This document shows positions 35,352-44,070 of a stretch of 64,000 nt of DNA, piece by piece. Position numbers and translations under genes: made by a program. A model generated the notes under the pieces. That model worked only from the letters and a program-made list of their open reading frames with translations. It made no database searches and was not told where the DNA came from. This DNA comes from Ruania halotolerans (GTDB lineage: Bacteria > Actinomycetota > Actinomycetes > Actinomycetales > Beutenbergiaceae). The DNA lies in NCBI RefSeq assembly GCF_021049285.1, contig NZ_CP088017.1:2863380-2927379 (forward strand), written 5' to 3'. Positions within the stretch are counted from its first letter, which is position 1. Every line of letters begins with the position of its first letter.

Positions 35352-36847
35352 GGATTGCCGCCTTCTTCGCGCCTGGTTCGTGGCGATCCCGAGAACAACA
35401 GCGCGGCGACGGCGGTAGAAAGCAGAAAGCAGATGCCGCCTACGCCCATCTGGGTGAGGTGCCACGAGGTCGTCAACGCGTCAATCTCGACGCCGTCAAC
35501 AAAGCTCAAGCGCCCTGCGCTCACTGCTGCGGCATGGTCGACGTCACCGAGCCGATGGGTGAGGAACCCGAGGAGTGCGGCACTGAAAGCTGCGATCACG
35601 AGAGCTTCGGCCGCGCCTCGCAGGGTGTTCAGGAAACCTGCGGCCGTCCCGACAAGACGTGTAGGGACGAGGCTCATGGCCTGGCCGTCGGTGATGCCGA
35701 ACGATGCTCCCATGCCAATACCGATCATCACTAGCGGTGCCGCGATCAACGCAGTCGTATTGTCGGGACCGAGCGCGAGTAGTCCGAAGTTTCCGGCGAC
35801 GACCAGAGCCAGAGCGACCATCATCACCCATCGCGCGTCGACGCCTCTGTTGACCAAGCCGCCGGCGAGGACGGGGGCAAACAGAACCGGTGCGGTCAAC
35901 AGCAGCATCGCGAGTCCCGCACTGGCGGGCGTGAGGTGAGCCGCCGTTTGCAGGTAGGTCGGCAGGAATACCAGAACCCCGAGGAAGCCGATCGATGTGG
36001 TCAGCGTTCCCAGGCACCAGCCCATGAACCCGCGGTGGTGGATGAGTTCGGGCGCCAGCACTGGGGCTTCGCTGCGGCGTTGCGTCATGGCGAAGGCGAT
36101 GAGGCCGACTGCGCCGAGCGTGAGGGCGAGAAGAACTGCCGAATGAGTCCAGCCGAGCGCGGGTGCTTCCAAGAAGACGAACATCAGGCAGCTCAAAGTG
36201 ATGACGAACAGGATGCTCCCGATCCAATCGGTGCGGCTCTCGCTCGCGCGGGACTCGGCGAGGCGCCCGGAACCCAGGACGATGACGACACCGAGGACAG
36301 CGAACACGACGAAACTCCCACGCCAGCCCGCCAACGAGATCAATCCTCCGACGAGGGTAGGACCGACTGCGATGCCAACCCCTGCCATAGTTCCCATGAA
36401 CGCGAATGCGCGATTGCGGGCGGCACCGTCATAGTTCGAGGCCAGGAGTGCGCCGCCGGCGGCCATCATGCCCGCGCCGCCCGCGCCGGAGACAATGCGG
36501 GCGATATCCACCACCAGGATCGTCGGCGCCAGCGCCGTCGCCAGGAACCCGACTGAGAAGACCACCGCTGCGGCGATGAAAATCCGGCGACGACCGGCGC
36601 GGTCCGCCGCAGCGCCGGCAACGAGGGTCATCGCTGCGAACGCGAGATTGTAGCCAGCGACCACCCAGTTCAGAGGCGAGCCCGAAGCGTCGAGGTCACG
36701 TCCGATGCTCGGCAGCGCGATCGCGGTGCCGGAAATCGACATCGCCACTAGGCCGACCCCTGTCAACACCACCGGCAACGTCAACGGTGACGGCGTCTTG
36801 AGTGGTGCGGGTGTCGAAACATCGGAGACGGTCGTGGAAGATTCCAC
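35348..36847 (-). CDS. MFS drug-efflux transporter (DHA2, 14-helix type)
   Basis: About 499 residues with roughly 14 hydrophobic segments. The motif A loop reads [13 protein letters not shown] and the motif C region [20 protein letters not shown], both typical of drug:proton antiporters. GTG 36847 has AAAGGA six bases upstream. It is divergent from an ArsR regulator and followed by a truncated MerR gene, both plausible past or present controllers. Confidence 0.9.
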   Translation of the reverse strand: MESSTTVSDVSTPAPLKTPSPLTLPVVLTGVGLVAMSISGTAIALPSIGRDLDASGSPLNWVVAGYNLAFAAMTLVAGAAADRAGRRRIFIAAAVVFSVGFLATALAPTILVVDIARIVSGAGGAGMMAAGGALLASNYDGAARNRAFAFMGTMAGVGIAVGPTLVGGLISLAGWRGSFVVFAVLGVVIVLGSGRLAESRASESRTDWIGSILFVITLSCLMFVFLEAPALGWTHSAVLLALTLGAVGLIAFAMTQRRSEAPVLAPELIHHRGFMGWCLGTLTTSIGFLGVLVFLPTYLQTAAHLTPASAGLAMLLLTAPVLFAPVLAGGLVNRGVDARWVMMVALALVVAGNFGLLALGPDNTTALIAAPLVMIGIGMGASFGITDGQAMSLVPTRLVGTAAGFLNTLRGAAEALVIAAFSAALLGFLTHRLGDVDHAAAVSAGRLSFVDGVEIDALTTSWHLTQMGVGGICFLLSTAVAALLFSGSPRTRREEGGNP

Positions 36848-36984
36848 GGAGTGTCCTTTCTTCGCGGCCTGACTGCTGGTCACGCGACCACTCCACTGCC
36901 TCAACCGAAGTTGAGGTCAACTCGCGACTATCCGCGGATGGCGGCGGATCACACGATGCGACCAGAGTGCGCCCTTCAACACGT

Positions 36985-37021
36985 CATATTCCTTGACAGG
37001 CATATTCCGTATAGGGAATGC
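36985..37021. promoter_or_regulatory. Direct and inverted repeats at the ArsR promoter
   Basis: CATATTCC occurs at 36985-36992 and 37001-37008, and the second copy is mirrored by GGGAATGC (37014-37021) across five bases. TTGACA (36993-36998) lies between the direct repeats as a possible -35 box. The set ends eight bases before the ArsR start, so it is a likely operator for autoregulation and for the divergent MFS gene. Confidence 0.55.
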
Positions 37022-37028
37022 TTAATAG

Positions 37029-37364
37029 ATGCCAACTCGCGATGCATTCACTGTGCTGGCCGACCCGACCAGGCGCCAGATCCTGGACCTCCTGCGTGAG
37101 CGTGACCTGATGGTTTCGGAGCTGGTCGGGGCACTCCGGACGGCGCAGCCGAACGTCTCCAAACACCTCAAGATGTTGGGCGAGGCCGAGTTGGTCGAGG
37201 CACGTGTTGACGGACCTCGACGACACTACGCACTCGCTCCGGAGCCGCTCCGCGAGCTTGACCTGTGGCTCGAGCCCTATCGGCGCACCTGGGCGAGCCG
37301 CCTCGACGCACTCGAGGCACACCTGGACGAGATGACCGACGAACAAGACTCACGAGGAGAGTGA
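37029..37364 (+). CDS. ArsR-family transcriptional regulator
   Basis: One hundred and eleven residues. The winged helix reads FTVLADPTRRQILDLLRERD, then SELVGALRTAQPNVSKHLKM and LGEAELVEARVDGPRRHYAL. No cysteine metal site is present (there is no CxC in the recognition helix), so it is of the non-metal ArsR type that commonly precedes an SRPBCC gene. It is followed after two bases by such a gene and is likely cotranscribed. Confidence 0.92.
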   Translation: MPTRDAFTVLADPTRRQILDLLRERDLMVSELVGALRTAQPNVSKHLKMLGEAELVEARVDGPRRHYALAPEPLRELDLWLEPYRRTWASRLDALEAHLDEMTDEQDSRGE

Positions 37365-37366
37365 CG

Positions 37367-37903
37367 ATGTCCGAGACACCACTGGGTGAGGCCACCCGCG
37401 ACGGCGAGACAGTAGTTCTGCGCTACGAACGCCGGCTCATGCACTCCCCGGGAAAGGTATGGCGAGCGATCACCGAGTCTGCGCACCTGCGCCATTGGTT
37501 CCCCGCCGACATCATTGGCGAACGGGCCGCAGGAGCCGACCTCACGATCGTGTTCTGGCCCGAGTCGATCGAGCAGGCCGGAGACGAGATCGAGGCGGCG
37601 GGGCTCTCCCTCGACGAAGCCAGTCTTCCTGGTCGGTTACTGACCTGGGACCCTCCCCGCACCTTCGCGTTCACGTGGGACACCGAAGAGCTGCGGTTCG
37701 ACCTGGCGGAGGACGACGGCATCACCCTCCTGACCCTGACAGTCCGGGCTGACAAGCCGGCTCCTCGCGGATTCGCCAGTACGGCGACCGGCTATCACCT
37801 GTGCCTCGATGCGCTCGTGGCTCACGTGGAGAACCATCACGTCAACCTCTTCGACGAGAAGCGGACGGCCGCGCTCGAAAAGAGGTATGCAGCGACGCTG
37901 TGA
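37367..37903 (+). CDS. SRPBCC (AHSA1-like) domain protein
   Basis: About 178 residues. ERRLMHSPGKVWRAITESAH followed by LRHWFPADIIG is the start of the AHSA1/START-like fold, and TVRADKPAPRGFASTATGYH continues to the long C-terminal helix (LCLDALVAHVENH). It binds a small hydrophobic ligand or acts as an enzyme in unknown chemistry. ArsR-SRPBCC pairs are a common bacterial arrangement. ATG 37367 has GAGGAG upstream. Confidence 0.9.
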   Translation: MSETPLGEATRDGETVVLRYERRLMHSPGKVWRAITESAHLRHWFPADIIGERAAGADLTIVFWPESIEQAGDEIEAAGLSLDEASLPGRLLTWDPPRTFAFTWDTEELRFDLAEDDGITLLTLTVRADKPAPRGFASTATGYHLCLDALVAHVENHHVNLFDEKRTAALEKRYAATL

Positions 37904-37928
37904 ACGACTCCCCCCGGTCGCCGATCGC

Positions 37929-38564
37929 TCACTGCCACATCCTGGGATCGTGAGTGGGATCGGGGTACATCTCGGGACAGCCCTGCTCGATCGCTGCGGA
38001 CCGCAGCTCGTAATGCCAGGACTCGTTGCCGTAGATCTGGCACAGGCCGTACCTGGCGCCATGCTGGGCGAGCCATGACGTCGCATCGACGGGCCCGATG
38101 TCTATCGCGTCGCCAGACACGTGTGCGGAGGTCTGTGCCGTTGCCACCCAGCGCGCGGCCTCCTCCTCCGAGCCGTAATCGGATACCGCGTCCTGGAGCA
38201 GTTGCTGCTGGAAATGGGCCGAACGCCAGCCGCTGTTCACGTGGAACTCCACGCCGCTCTCGGCGGCATCACTTGCCGCCCGGCGGACCGCATCGAGCAG
38301 GTCCGGGTCAAGGTTGGCCACCGCCGGGACCTGGTCATCGAAAACGGACACCGTGACGCCGTCGGGAATGACGCCGTCTGCCTCGCCAGGCGCACCACGC
38401 TGCTCACCGCGCAGAATCTCGAGGGGTGAGGGCGCTGGCGATGACGGGGACTGCAGCACCTGATGGCCAATGAAACCGATGACGGCGACGATTGCGGCCA
38501 GGCCGACCACCGCGATTCGGGAAGTTCGGCGAGGCGTGCTTCGTTCTGGTGTGCGGGTGTTCAT
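37929..38564 (-). CDS. M15 family D-Ala-D-Ala carboxypeptidase (VanY-like)
   Basis: About 211 residues. An N-terminal signal anchor (SRIAVVGLAAIVAVIGFIGH) precedes the peptidase domain. The zinc ligands are in place: SAHVSGDAIDIG with His148 and Asp155, and ESWHYEL with His184. SGWRSAHFQQQL is the VanY/VanX hallmark. It removes terminal D-Ala from peptidoglycan precursors outside the membrane. It is divergent from a kinase/regulator pair and might be its target, as with vanY-vanRS arrangements. No vanHAX genes are nearby, so glycopeptide resistance is not implied. Confidence 0.9.
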   Translation of the reverse strand: MNTRTPERSTPRRTSRIAVVGLAAIVAVIGFIGHQVLQSPSSPAPSPLEILRGEQRGAPGEADGVIPDGVTVSVFDDQVPAVANLDPDLLDAVRRAASDAAESGVEFHVNSGWRSAHFQQQLLQDAVSDYGSEEEAARWVATAQTSAHVSGDAIDIGPVDATSWLAQHGARYGLCQIYGNESWHYELRSAAIEQGCPEMYPDPTHDPRMWQ

Positions 38565-38597
38565 GAGTCCAGTCAATGCAGCCCGGCGTTGCCACCA

Positions 38598-38617
38598 CGT
38601 ATGCGAATTCCGATACG
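38598..38617. promoter_or_regulatory. Palindrome in the VanY-regulator divergent spacer
   Basis: CGTATGCGAATTCCGATACG is a 20-bp dyad with 16 of 20 positions symmetric (arms CGTAT/ATACG, centre GAATTC). It lies midway in the 87-bp spacer between the VanY-like gene and the response regulator and is a likely operator for that regulator or RNA-polymerase-proximal control. Confidence 0.5.
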
Positions 38618-38651
38618 CCGGCGATAGGCGCCGGCCCGTACGCTCAACCTC

Positions 38652-39347
38652 ATGCGCGTGCTGATCGTCGAGGACGAGCCCTATCTTGCGGGTGCCATCC
38701 GCGATGGCTTGCGCCTCGAGGCGATCGCCGCCGACATTGCGGGCGACGGTGACACCGCACTGGAAATGCTGAGCATCAACGTCTACGACGTTGCCGTACT
38801 GGACCGCGATGTGCCCGGGCCCTCCGGTGATGAGATCGCGGCGCACATCGTCGCATCCGGCAGCGGGACACCAATCCTGATGCTCACCGCTGCCGACCGG
38901 CTCGACGACAAGGCCACCGGATTCGAGCTCGGCGCCGATGACTACCTGACGAAACCCTTCGAGCTCCGCGAGCTCGTCCTGAGGCTCCGCGCTCTCCACC
39001 GCCGACGCTCCCACCACCGGCCCCCAGTTCTGGACATCGCAGGCTTGCGGGTGGACCCGTTCCGCCGTGAGGTCTTCCGGGATGGTCGCTACGTGCCACT
39101 CACCCGCAAGCAGTTCGCCGTGCTCGAAGTACTCGCAGGTGCCGCGGGAGGTGTTGTCAGTGCCGAGCAGTTGCTGGAAAGGGCGTGGGACGAGAACGCC
39201 GACCCGTTCACCAACGCGGTCCGGATCACCGTCTCGGCGTTGCGCAAACGACTCGGCGAACCGTGGGTGATCGAGACGGTGCCTGGCGTCGGGTATCGCA
39301 TCGATCCGGCTCCCACTGCCGAACGCGGCAGCGGTGGCCGTGGATAG
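38652..39347 (+). CDS. OmpR/PhoB-family response regulator
   Basis: About 231 residues. Receiver with acidic pair Glu7-Asp8, phosphoacceptor Asp51 (VLDRDVPGPSG) and Lys101 (DDYLTKPF). The winged helix domain (~125-222) ends with VIETVPGVGYRID. The VLDRDVPG form of the phosphorylation site is typical of the VanR/CutR subgroup in actinobacteria. It is transcribed with the following kinase (14-base overlap). Confidence 0.93.
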   Translation: MRVLIVEDEPYLAGAIRDGLRLEAIAADIAGDGDTALEMLSINVYDVAVLDRDVPGPSGDEIAAHIVASGSGTPILMLTAADRLDDKATGFELGADDYLTKPFELRELVLRLRALHRRRSHHRPPVLDIAGLRVDPFRREVFRDGRYVPLTRKQFAVLEVLAGAAGGVVSAEQLLERAWDENADPFTNAVRITVSALRKRLGEPWVIETVPGVGYRIDPAPTAERGSGGRG

Positions 39348-40425
39348 GCGGCCGGGCTTGAGCGTTCGCGTCAAGCTCACCCTCAGCTACGCCGGCTTCC
39401 TCATGATCGCGGGCACGCTCCTGCTTGCCGTGGTGTGGGTGTTCTTGCTCCGGTACGTGCCCGACGGCCCCATCAACACCGGAGGACCGTTCGTCCCCAA
39501 CCGCTCGGACCTTGAGCGCGCATTCGCTCCTCGGGTGGCACTAGCGCTCGCCTTCCTGTTGGTGTTCGGACTGGTTGGCGGATGGATTCTCGCGGGCCGC
39601 ATGCTGGCACCGCTGGTTCGAATCAGCGCAGCCACCCGCTCGGTGGCGAACGGATCGCTGTCACACCGCATCCACCTCGACGGCCGCAGGGACGAGTTCC
39701 GTGAACTCGCCGATGCCTTCGACGCGATGCTCATCCAGCTCGAAGCACACGTCGCCGAACAACAGCGATTCGCTGCCAATGCCTCCCATGAACTGCGTAC
39801 CCCGTTGGCGATCTCGCAGACTCTTCTCGAGGTCGCACGTGATGATCCCCACCGGAACACCGACGAACTCATCGATCGCCTGCACACGGTGAATACGCGC
39901 GCGATCGATCTCACTGAGGCGCTGCTCGTGCTCAGCCGCGCTGACCGGAGATCCTTCACCCGCGAGAGGGTCGACCTCTCCCTGGTAGCAGAAGAGGCCG
40001 CCGAAACGCTCCTGACTCTGGCCGAAGAACGTGACATCACACTCGACGCCTCCGGCGATGTCGCGCCAACCATCGGCTCGCCACCACTCCTGCTGCAGAT
40101 GGCCACGAACCTCGTGCACAACGCGATCGTCCACAACATCGGCGACCACGGCAGGGTGTGGGTACGGTGCGCCGCCCATTCCGGCTCCGTCACTCTCACG
40201 ATCGAGAACACCGGGGAGCGAATCTCACCACGGCTGGCCACGACACTCACTGAACCCTTCCAGCGCGGCCACGACCGCATCCGAGACCACGACCATGCAG
40301 GAGTCGGCCTCGGCCTGGCAATCGTGACGAGCATCGTCCGCGCACACGACGGAACACTCACCATCGACCCACGGCCCACTGGCGGGCTCCGCATCACAGT
40401 GCGCCTTCACGCCGCCACGGTCTAA
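39334..40425 (+). CDS. Sensor histidine kinase (two-helix, HAMP)
   Basis: About 363 residues. Helices at SYAGFLMIAGTLLLAVVWVF and ALAFLLVFGLVGGWILAGRM bracket a short extracytoplasmic loop (~35 residues). HAMP follows, then the H-box FAANASHELRTPLAI, N-box NLVHNAIVHN and G-box GVGLGLAIVTSIV. The small loop argues for membrane or intramembrane sensing of envelope stress. GTG 39334 is used; GTG 39340 is an alternative. Confidence 0.92.
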   Translation: MAVDRRPGLSVRVKLTLSYAGFLMIAGTLLLAVVWVFLLRYVPDGPINTGGPFVPNRSDLERAFAPRVALALAFLLVFGLVGGWILAGRMLAPLVRISAATRSVANGSLSHRIHLDGRRDEFRELADAFDAMLIQLEAHVAEQQRFAANASHELRTPLAISQTLLEVARDDPHRNTDELIDRLHTVNTRAIDLTEALLVLSRADRRSFTRERVDLSLVAEEAAETLLTLAEERDITLDASGDVAPTIGSPPLLLQMATNLVHNAIVHNIGDHGRVWVRCAAHSGSVTLTIENTGERISPRLATTLTEPFQRGHDRIRDHDHAGVGLGLAIVTSIVRAHDGTLTIDPRPTGGLRITVRLHAATV

Positions 40426-40504
40426 CCGAGTCCCGGCGCTGCGAGCCCTTCCCGAGCACGGGACACTCCGTGGAGGACACCCTGGCGAGGCACGGAATCA
40501 TCCA

Positions 40505-41284
40505 TCAGCACCCGGTGAACGTCTCGTCCGAGGACCAGCCGGCGTTCGCCCATTCATCGGCGTCGGCAGGCTCGAACCCTGGGTACAAGCCGGCGAGCTC
40601 CTCAAGCAGCCAGCTGGTGAAGTGTGCGGCCCCCTGCGGGCAGGTGTGGATCCCGTCGCTGCTGCGGTGGACCTGTCCGTCCTGCTCACGGGAGTACTGC
40701 TCGCCCCATACCTCGGTCGCGTCGAGGAACTCGACGCCCTCGTCGTCCGCGGCTACATCGGCGGCCCGCTCGGCGGCGGTGGCCAACTCATCCATGTGAT
40801 CGGCATAGAACTCATCGGGTTCGATCGGTGGCATGGAGACGACGATCAGGTCCGCACCGGCGTCAGCAGCGGCTGTCGCGAGCCGCTGGTAGGCCTGCTC
40901 CTGCTCCTTCGGTGTGCCCCAGTCGTAGCTGGTGATCTGATAGACGACCGTGCCTCCGTCCGCTTCTGCCAGCCGCTCCGGGAGGTCCTCCCACTGTGAG
41001 GCCGCGTCGGGCCCGACCACATTGCCGCCACCGGTGGACGTCTCGTTGATGAAGTACGCCCCGCTCTCAGCCATGGCCTGGCTCAATGGCAGAGCCTGAC
41101 CGGCAGCGACCGAGTCTCCGAGGAACAGCAACGGTGAGACGCCGGATTCGGCAGCGGCCGACGATTCGGTCCAGCCGCCCTCGCTGTCCGATCCCCCACC
41201 CAGCCCGCTGGAGCATGAGGTGAGAGCGAGCGCTGCGATCAGACCGGCGGCGATACGTGTGGTTGTCGTGTGTTGATTCATCAT
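40505..41284 (-). CDS. SGNH-family hydrolase lipoprotein
   Basis: About 259 residues. Lipobox LTSC with Cys24. The nucleophile block FLGDSVAAG carries Ser58, and the catalytic acid/base pair is Asp210/His213 (SDGIHTCPQG). An acyl esterase or acyltransferase of the cell envelope is expected; the central WDLP-like segment and length fit the O-acetyl-glycan SGNH group. Two tandem ATG codons (41284, 41281) could start it. It is divergent from the next response regulator. Confidence 0.85.
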   Translation of the reverse strand: MMNQHTTTTRIAAGLIAALALTSCSSGLGGGSDSEGGWTESSAAAESGVSPLLFLGDSVAAGQALPLSQAMAESGAYFINETSTGGGNVVGPDAASQWEDLPERLAEADGGTVVYQITSYDWGTPKEQEQAYQRLATAAADAGADLIVVSMPPIEPDEFYADHMDELATAAERAADVAADDEGVEFLDATEVWGEQYSREQDGQVHRSSDGIHTCPQGAAHFTSWLLEELAGLYPGFEPADADEWANAGWSSDETFTGC

Positions 41285-41407
41285 GAGGACCACTCTCGGC
41301 GGCCGATGTCGCCACAGGTCAGCGCTGCTGTCACAGTCGTGTCGCAAACTCTCCCCATACCCAGAACCAGTGCGGTCATCCCTGACGCCGTTCCTAGACT
41401 GGCGAGC

Positions 41408-42082
41408 GTGACCTCCGTTCTCCTCATCGAAGACGACCCACTGGTCCGGCGCAGCCTGGAGCTGGCATTGGGCCGGTACGGCTACGCCATCCGCACGTCC
41501 GCCACAGGCGAGGAAGGACTAGCCGCCCTGGCCCAGGAGCCTCCCGACCTCGTGGTTCTCGATCTGATGCTCCCGGGCATCGACGGCTTCGAGGTGTGCC
41601 GCCGTCTCCGCGTGGACTCGCAGGCACCGGTCATCATGCTCACCGCCCGCGGCGACGACCTCGACGTCGTCGGCGGTCTGGAGGCAGGGGCCGACGACTA
41701 CGTCATCAAACCCGTCCAGCCGGCCGTGCTGGACGCTCGGATCCGTGCGGTGCTGCGCCGTGCGGTGAGCGACCCCGACGGCGTCCGGGCGCACCGCGGG
41801 CTGCGCATCGACACCGAGTCCCTCACTGTGACCCTGGGCGGCACCCCGATACCGCTCACCCCGACCGAGTTGCGTCTGCTGCTGACGCTCTCTCGCTCAC
41901 CGGGGCGCGTCTTCAGCCGGCAACAGCTGCTCGAAGAGGTTTGGGAACACGGATATCTCGGTGACTCGCGGCTGGTGGACAACGGGATCATGCGGCTGCG
42001 CGGGAAGATCGAGGGCGACCCCTCCCGCCCCGAGTTCATCCAGACGGTGCGTGGGTTCGGCTACCGGTTCGGACCGGTGTGA
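41408..42082 (+). CDS. OmpR/PhoB-family response regulator
   Basis: About 224 residues. Phosphoacceptor Asp52 (VVLDLMLPGIDG), Lys101 (YVIKPVQP), and a winged helix from ~130 with RVFSRQQLLEEVWEH and VRGFGYRFGPV. GTG 41408 is the start. It overlaps the kinase start by four bases (GTGA), and is the first gene of a regulator-kinase-lipoprotein trio. Confidence 0.93.
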   Translation: MTSVLLIEDDPLVRRSLELALGRYGYAIRTSATGEEGLAALAQEPPDLVVLDLMLPGIDGFEVCRRLRVDSQAPVIMLTARGDDLDVVGGLEAGADDYVIKPVQPAVLDARIRAVLRRAVSDPDGVRAHRGLRIDTESLTVTLGGTPIPLTPTELRLLLTLSRSPGRVFSRQQLLEEVWEHGYLGDSRLVDNGIMRLRGKIEGDPSRPEFIQTVRGFGYRFGPV

Positions 42083-43572
42083 GAGCCGGCCCGGTGCGGC
42101 AACGGCTGCTGCCCCTCGGGATCCGTGGCCTGCGGGGGCGGTTCATCCTGGTGTTCGTCCTGGTCGCCGTGCTGGGGGCGAGCGTGGCGGCGTGGGCGGG
42201 TGCGCGACAGGCCTCCGGGGCTCTCACCGAGTCCAGCCAGCAGCAGCATGCCGACGCCCTCGTCGCGCAGGTGACGGCGGTGGCACCGACGGTGGAGTAC
42301 CCGCCGAGCCAGGACGCACTGGACCAGCTGCGCGCCGCTGTCGGGACGAACTCCATGGCCCGCTACCAGGAGGTGCAATCAGCATCGGGCATCTTCATCG
42401 CCGACGACGGCCTGCTCACCAGCGAGCTGCGCGCGGCAGTCGGCGGCGACACTGCCCCGGGCCACACCGTCACCCAACGGGTGATGGTGGCGGACACCCC
42501 GTGGCTGGTCATCGGTGCACCGGTGATGATCACCGCGCCCGACGGCAGCCGCACCCCCTCGGGGGTAGAGGTCTACAGCGCCCAGGATCTCTCCGCCGTC
42601 GAAAGCGACATCAGCGCCCTGACCCGGGCGGCAATCGGCACCTCGGCGTTGGTGCTCCCGGTCGCCGTCCTCCTCGCCCTGCTGGCCTCCCGCACCGTGC
42701 TGGCGCCGGTACGACGGCTGCGCACCACGGCCCGGCGGCTCGCCGACGGCGACCTCGACGCCCGCACGCAGCCACGCGGCGTCGACGAACTCGCCCAGCT
42801 CACCCATACGGTGAACGAGATGGCCGAGTCCCTGCAGGGGTCAATGGTGGCGATGGCCCGGATGCAGGAGGACGCCAAACGCTTCGCCGCCGACGTCTCC
42901 CACGAGCTGCGCACTCCCCTGTCCACGCTCACCGCAGCCGTGGAGATCCTCCACGATGCCCTCAAGCATCAGAACGCCCAGAGCGACGACGAGGCTGCGG
43001 CCCAGGAGTCGGCCCGGATGGCGCTGATCGAGACCCGGCGGCTGGTACATCTCGTGGAGGACATCATGGAGATCGCCCGGTTCGACGCCGGCACGGCGCC
43101 CATGCGCTGGGAATCCACGGACATTCTCACCCTCACCCGTGACTGTGTGCGGGCCCGCGGCTGGACGCAGGACGTCGCCATCGCCGCACCCGACGGCGCC
43201 GATCTCGTGGTGCAGGCAGATCGTCGCCGTCTCGACGTGGTGCTGGCAAACCTCGTCGGCAATGCCCGCTCCCACGGCGCACCGCCCGTGCACATCACCT
43301 TCGCCGCCACCACGTCGGGCGTCCGTGTGACGGTCACCGACTCCGGGCCGGGCATCCCCGAGGACGTACTGCCGCGGATTTTCACACGCTTCTACAAGGC
43401 CGACGCCGCCCGCACCCGCAGCAGCGGCAGCGGGCTCGGGATGGCCATCGCCTGGGAGAACACCAGGCTGCACGGCGGCGAACTCACCGCGGCGAACGCC
43501 TCCGGCGGCGGTGCCCAGTTCACCGTGTGGTTACCGCGTGCGGGCGGCAACCAGGAGAGTGAGGACCGGTGA
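42079..43572 (+). CDS. Sensor histidine kinase (HAMP, HisKA)
   Basis: About 497 residues. The first helix (FILVFVLVAVLGASVAAWA) and the second near SALVLPVAVLLALLASRTVL bracket a ~150-residue extracytoplasmic sensor domain. HAMP follows, then DVSHELRTPLSTLT (H-box), LVGNARSHG (N-box) and GSGLGMAIAWENTRLHGG (G-box). The layout matches MtrB/CseC-type kinases. Its stop overlaps the lipoprotein start. Confidence 0.93.
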   Translation: MRAGPVRQRLLPLGIRGLRGRFILVFVLVAVLGASVAAWAGARQASGALTESSQQQHADALVAQVTAVAPTVEYPPSQDALDQLRAAVGTNSMARYQEVQSASGIFIADDGLLTSELRAAVGGDTAPGHTVTQRVMVADTPWLVIGAPVMITAPDGSRTPSGVEVYSAQDLSAVESDISALTRAAIGTSALVLPVAVLLALLASRTVLAPVRRLRTTARRLADGDLDARTQPRGVDELAQLTHTVNEMAESLQGSMVAMARMQEDAKRFAADVSHELRTPLSTLTAAVEILHDALKHQNAQSDDEAAAQESARMALIETRRLVHLVEDIMEIARFDAGTAPMRWESTDILTLTRDCVRARGWTQDVAIAAPDGADLVVQADRRRLDVVLANLVGNARSHGAPPVHITFAATTSGVRVTVTDSGPGIPEDVLPRIFTRFYKADAARTRSSGSGLGMAIAWENTRLHGGELTAANASGGGAQFTVWLPRAGGNQESEDR

Positions 43573-44066
43573 TGAACAGACGGCTCCGCCCAGTCGCGCT
43601 CCTGGTTTCGATGCTGGCGCTTGCCGGCTGTGGGGTGCAGCCCTCTCAGGTACAGCAGGGCCCGGAGGCACCGACGGGCCTGGCGCCGGGTTCGACGCTC
43701 TACTTCCTCGATGATGGCGGCGATCTCGTCGCACAGGAGCGCCAGACGCGCCGGCTCGGCTCCATTCAGGAGGCGGTCTCCCTGTTGCTGACGGGGCCCG
43801 GGAGTTCTGGTCTGGGCACCGGGATCGCGGAGACGGCGGTGCGCACCACCCCGGTAACGCTCGGCGAGGAGATCATCTCGGTACGCCTCCCGCTGGCGAC
43901 GCCCGAAGTCGATTCGGACGGTGTGGATCAGATCGTGTGCACCGTGCTGGCCACGCACATCCAGGCCGGAGGATCACCGGCGATGCAGGTGCGCCTGACG
44001 TTCACCGACATCCCGGCCAGCAGCACGGACCCGCGGACGGGCCCACGGTCCTGCCCCGTCTTGTGA
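43569..44066 (+). CDS. GerMN-domain lipoprotein (LpqB/CseA-like)
   Basis: About 165 residues with lipobox LAGC (Cys21). The rest is a single GerMN-type domain (LYFLDDGGDLVAQERQTRRL, QEAVSLLLTGP and a C-terminal strand set). In MtrAB-LpqB and CseABC systems a lipoprotein with this domain modulates the kinase. Translational overlap with the kinase supports the same role here. It lacks the beta-propeller half found in full-length LpqB. Confidence 0.8.
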   Translation: MMNRRLRPVALLVSMLALAGCGVQPSQVQQGPEAPTGLAPGSTLYFLDDGGDLVAQERQTRRLGSIQEAVSLLLTGPGSSGLGTGIAETAVRTTPVTLGEEIISVRLPLATPEVDSDGVDQIVCTVLATHIQAGGSPAMQVRLTFTDIPASSTDPRTGPRSCPVL

Positions 44067-44070
44067 GGTA

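Noticed and set aside
37929-38564. Glycopeptide-resistance cassette
   Set aside because: Only a VanY-like peptidase and a generic kinase pair are present; no vanH, vanA or vanX homologue lies nearby.
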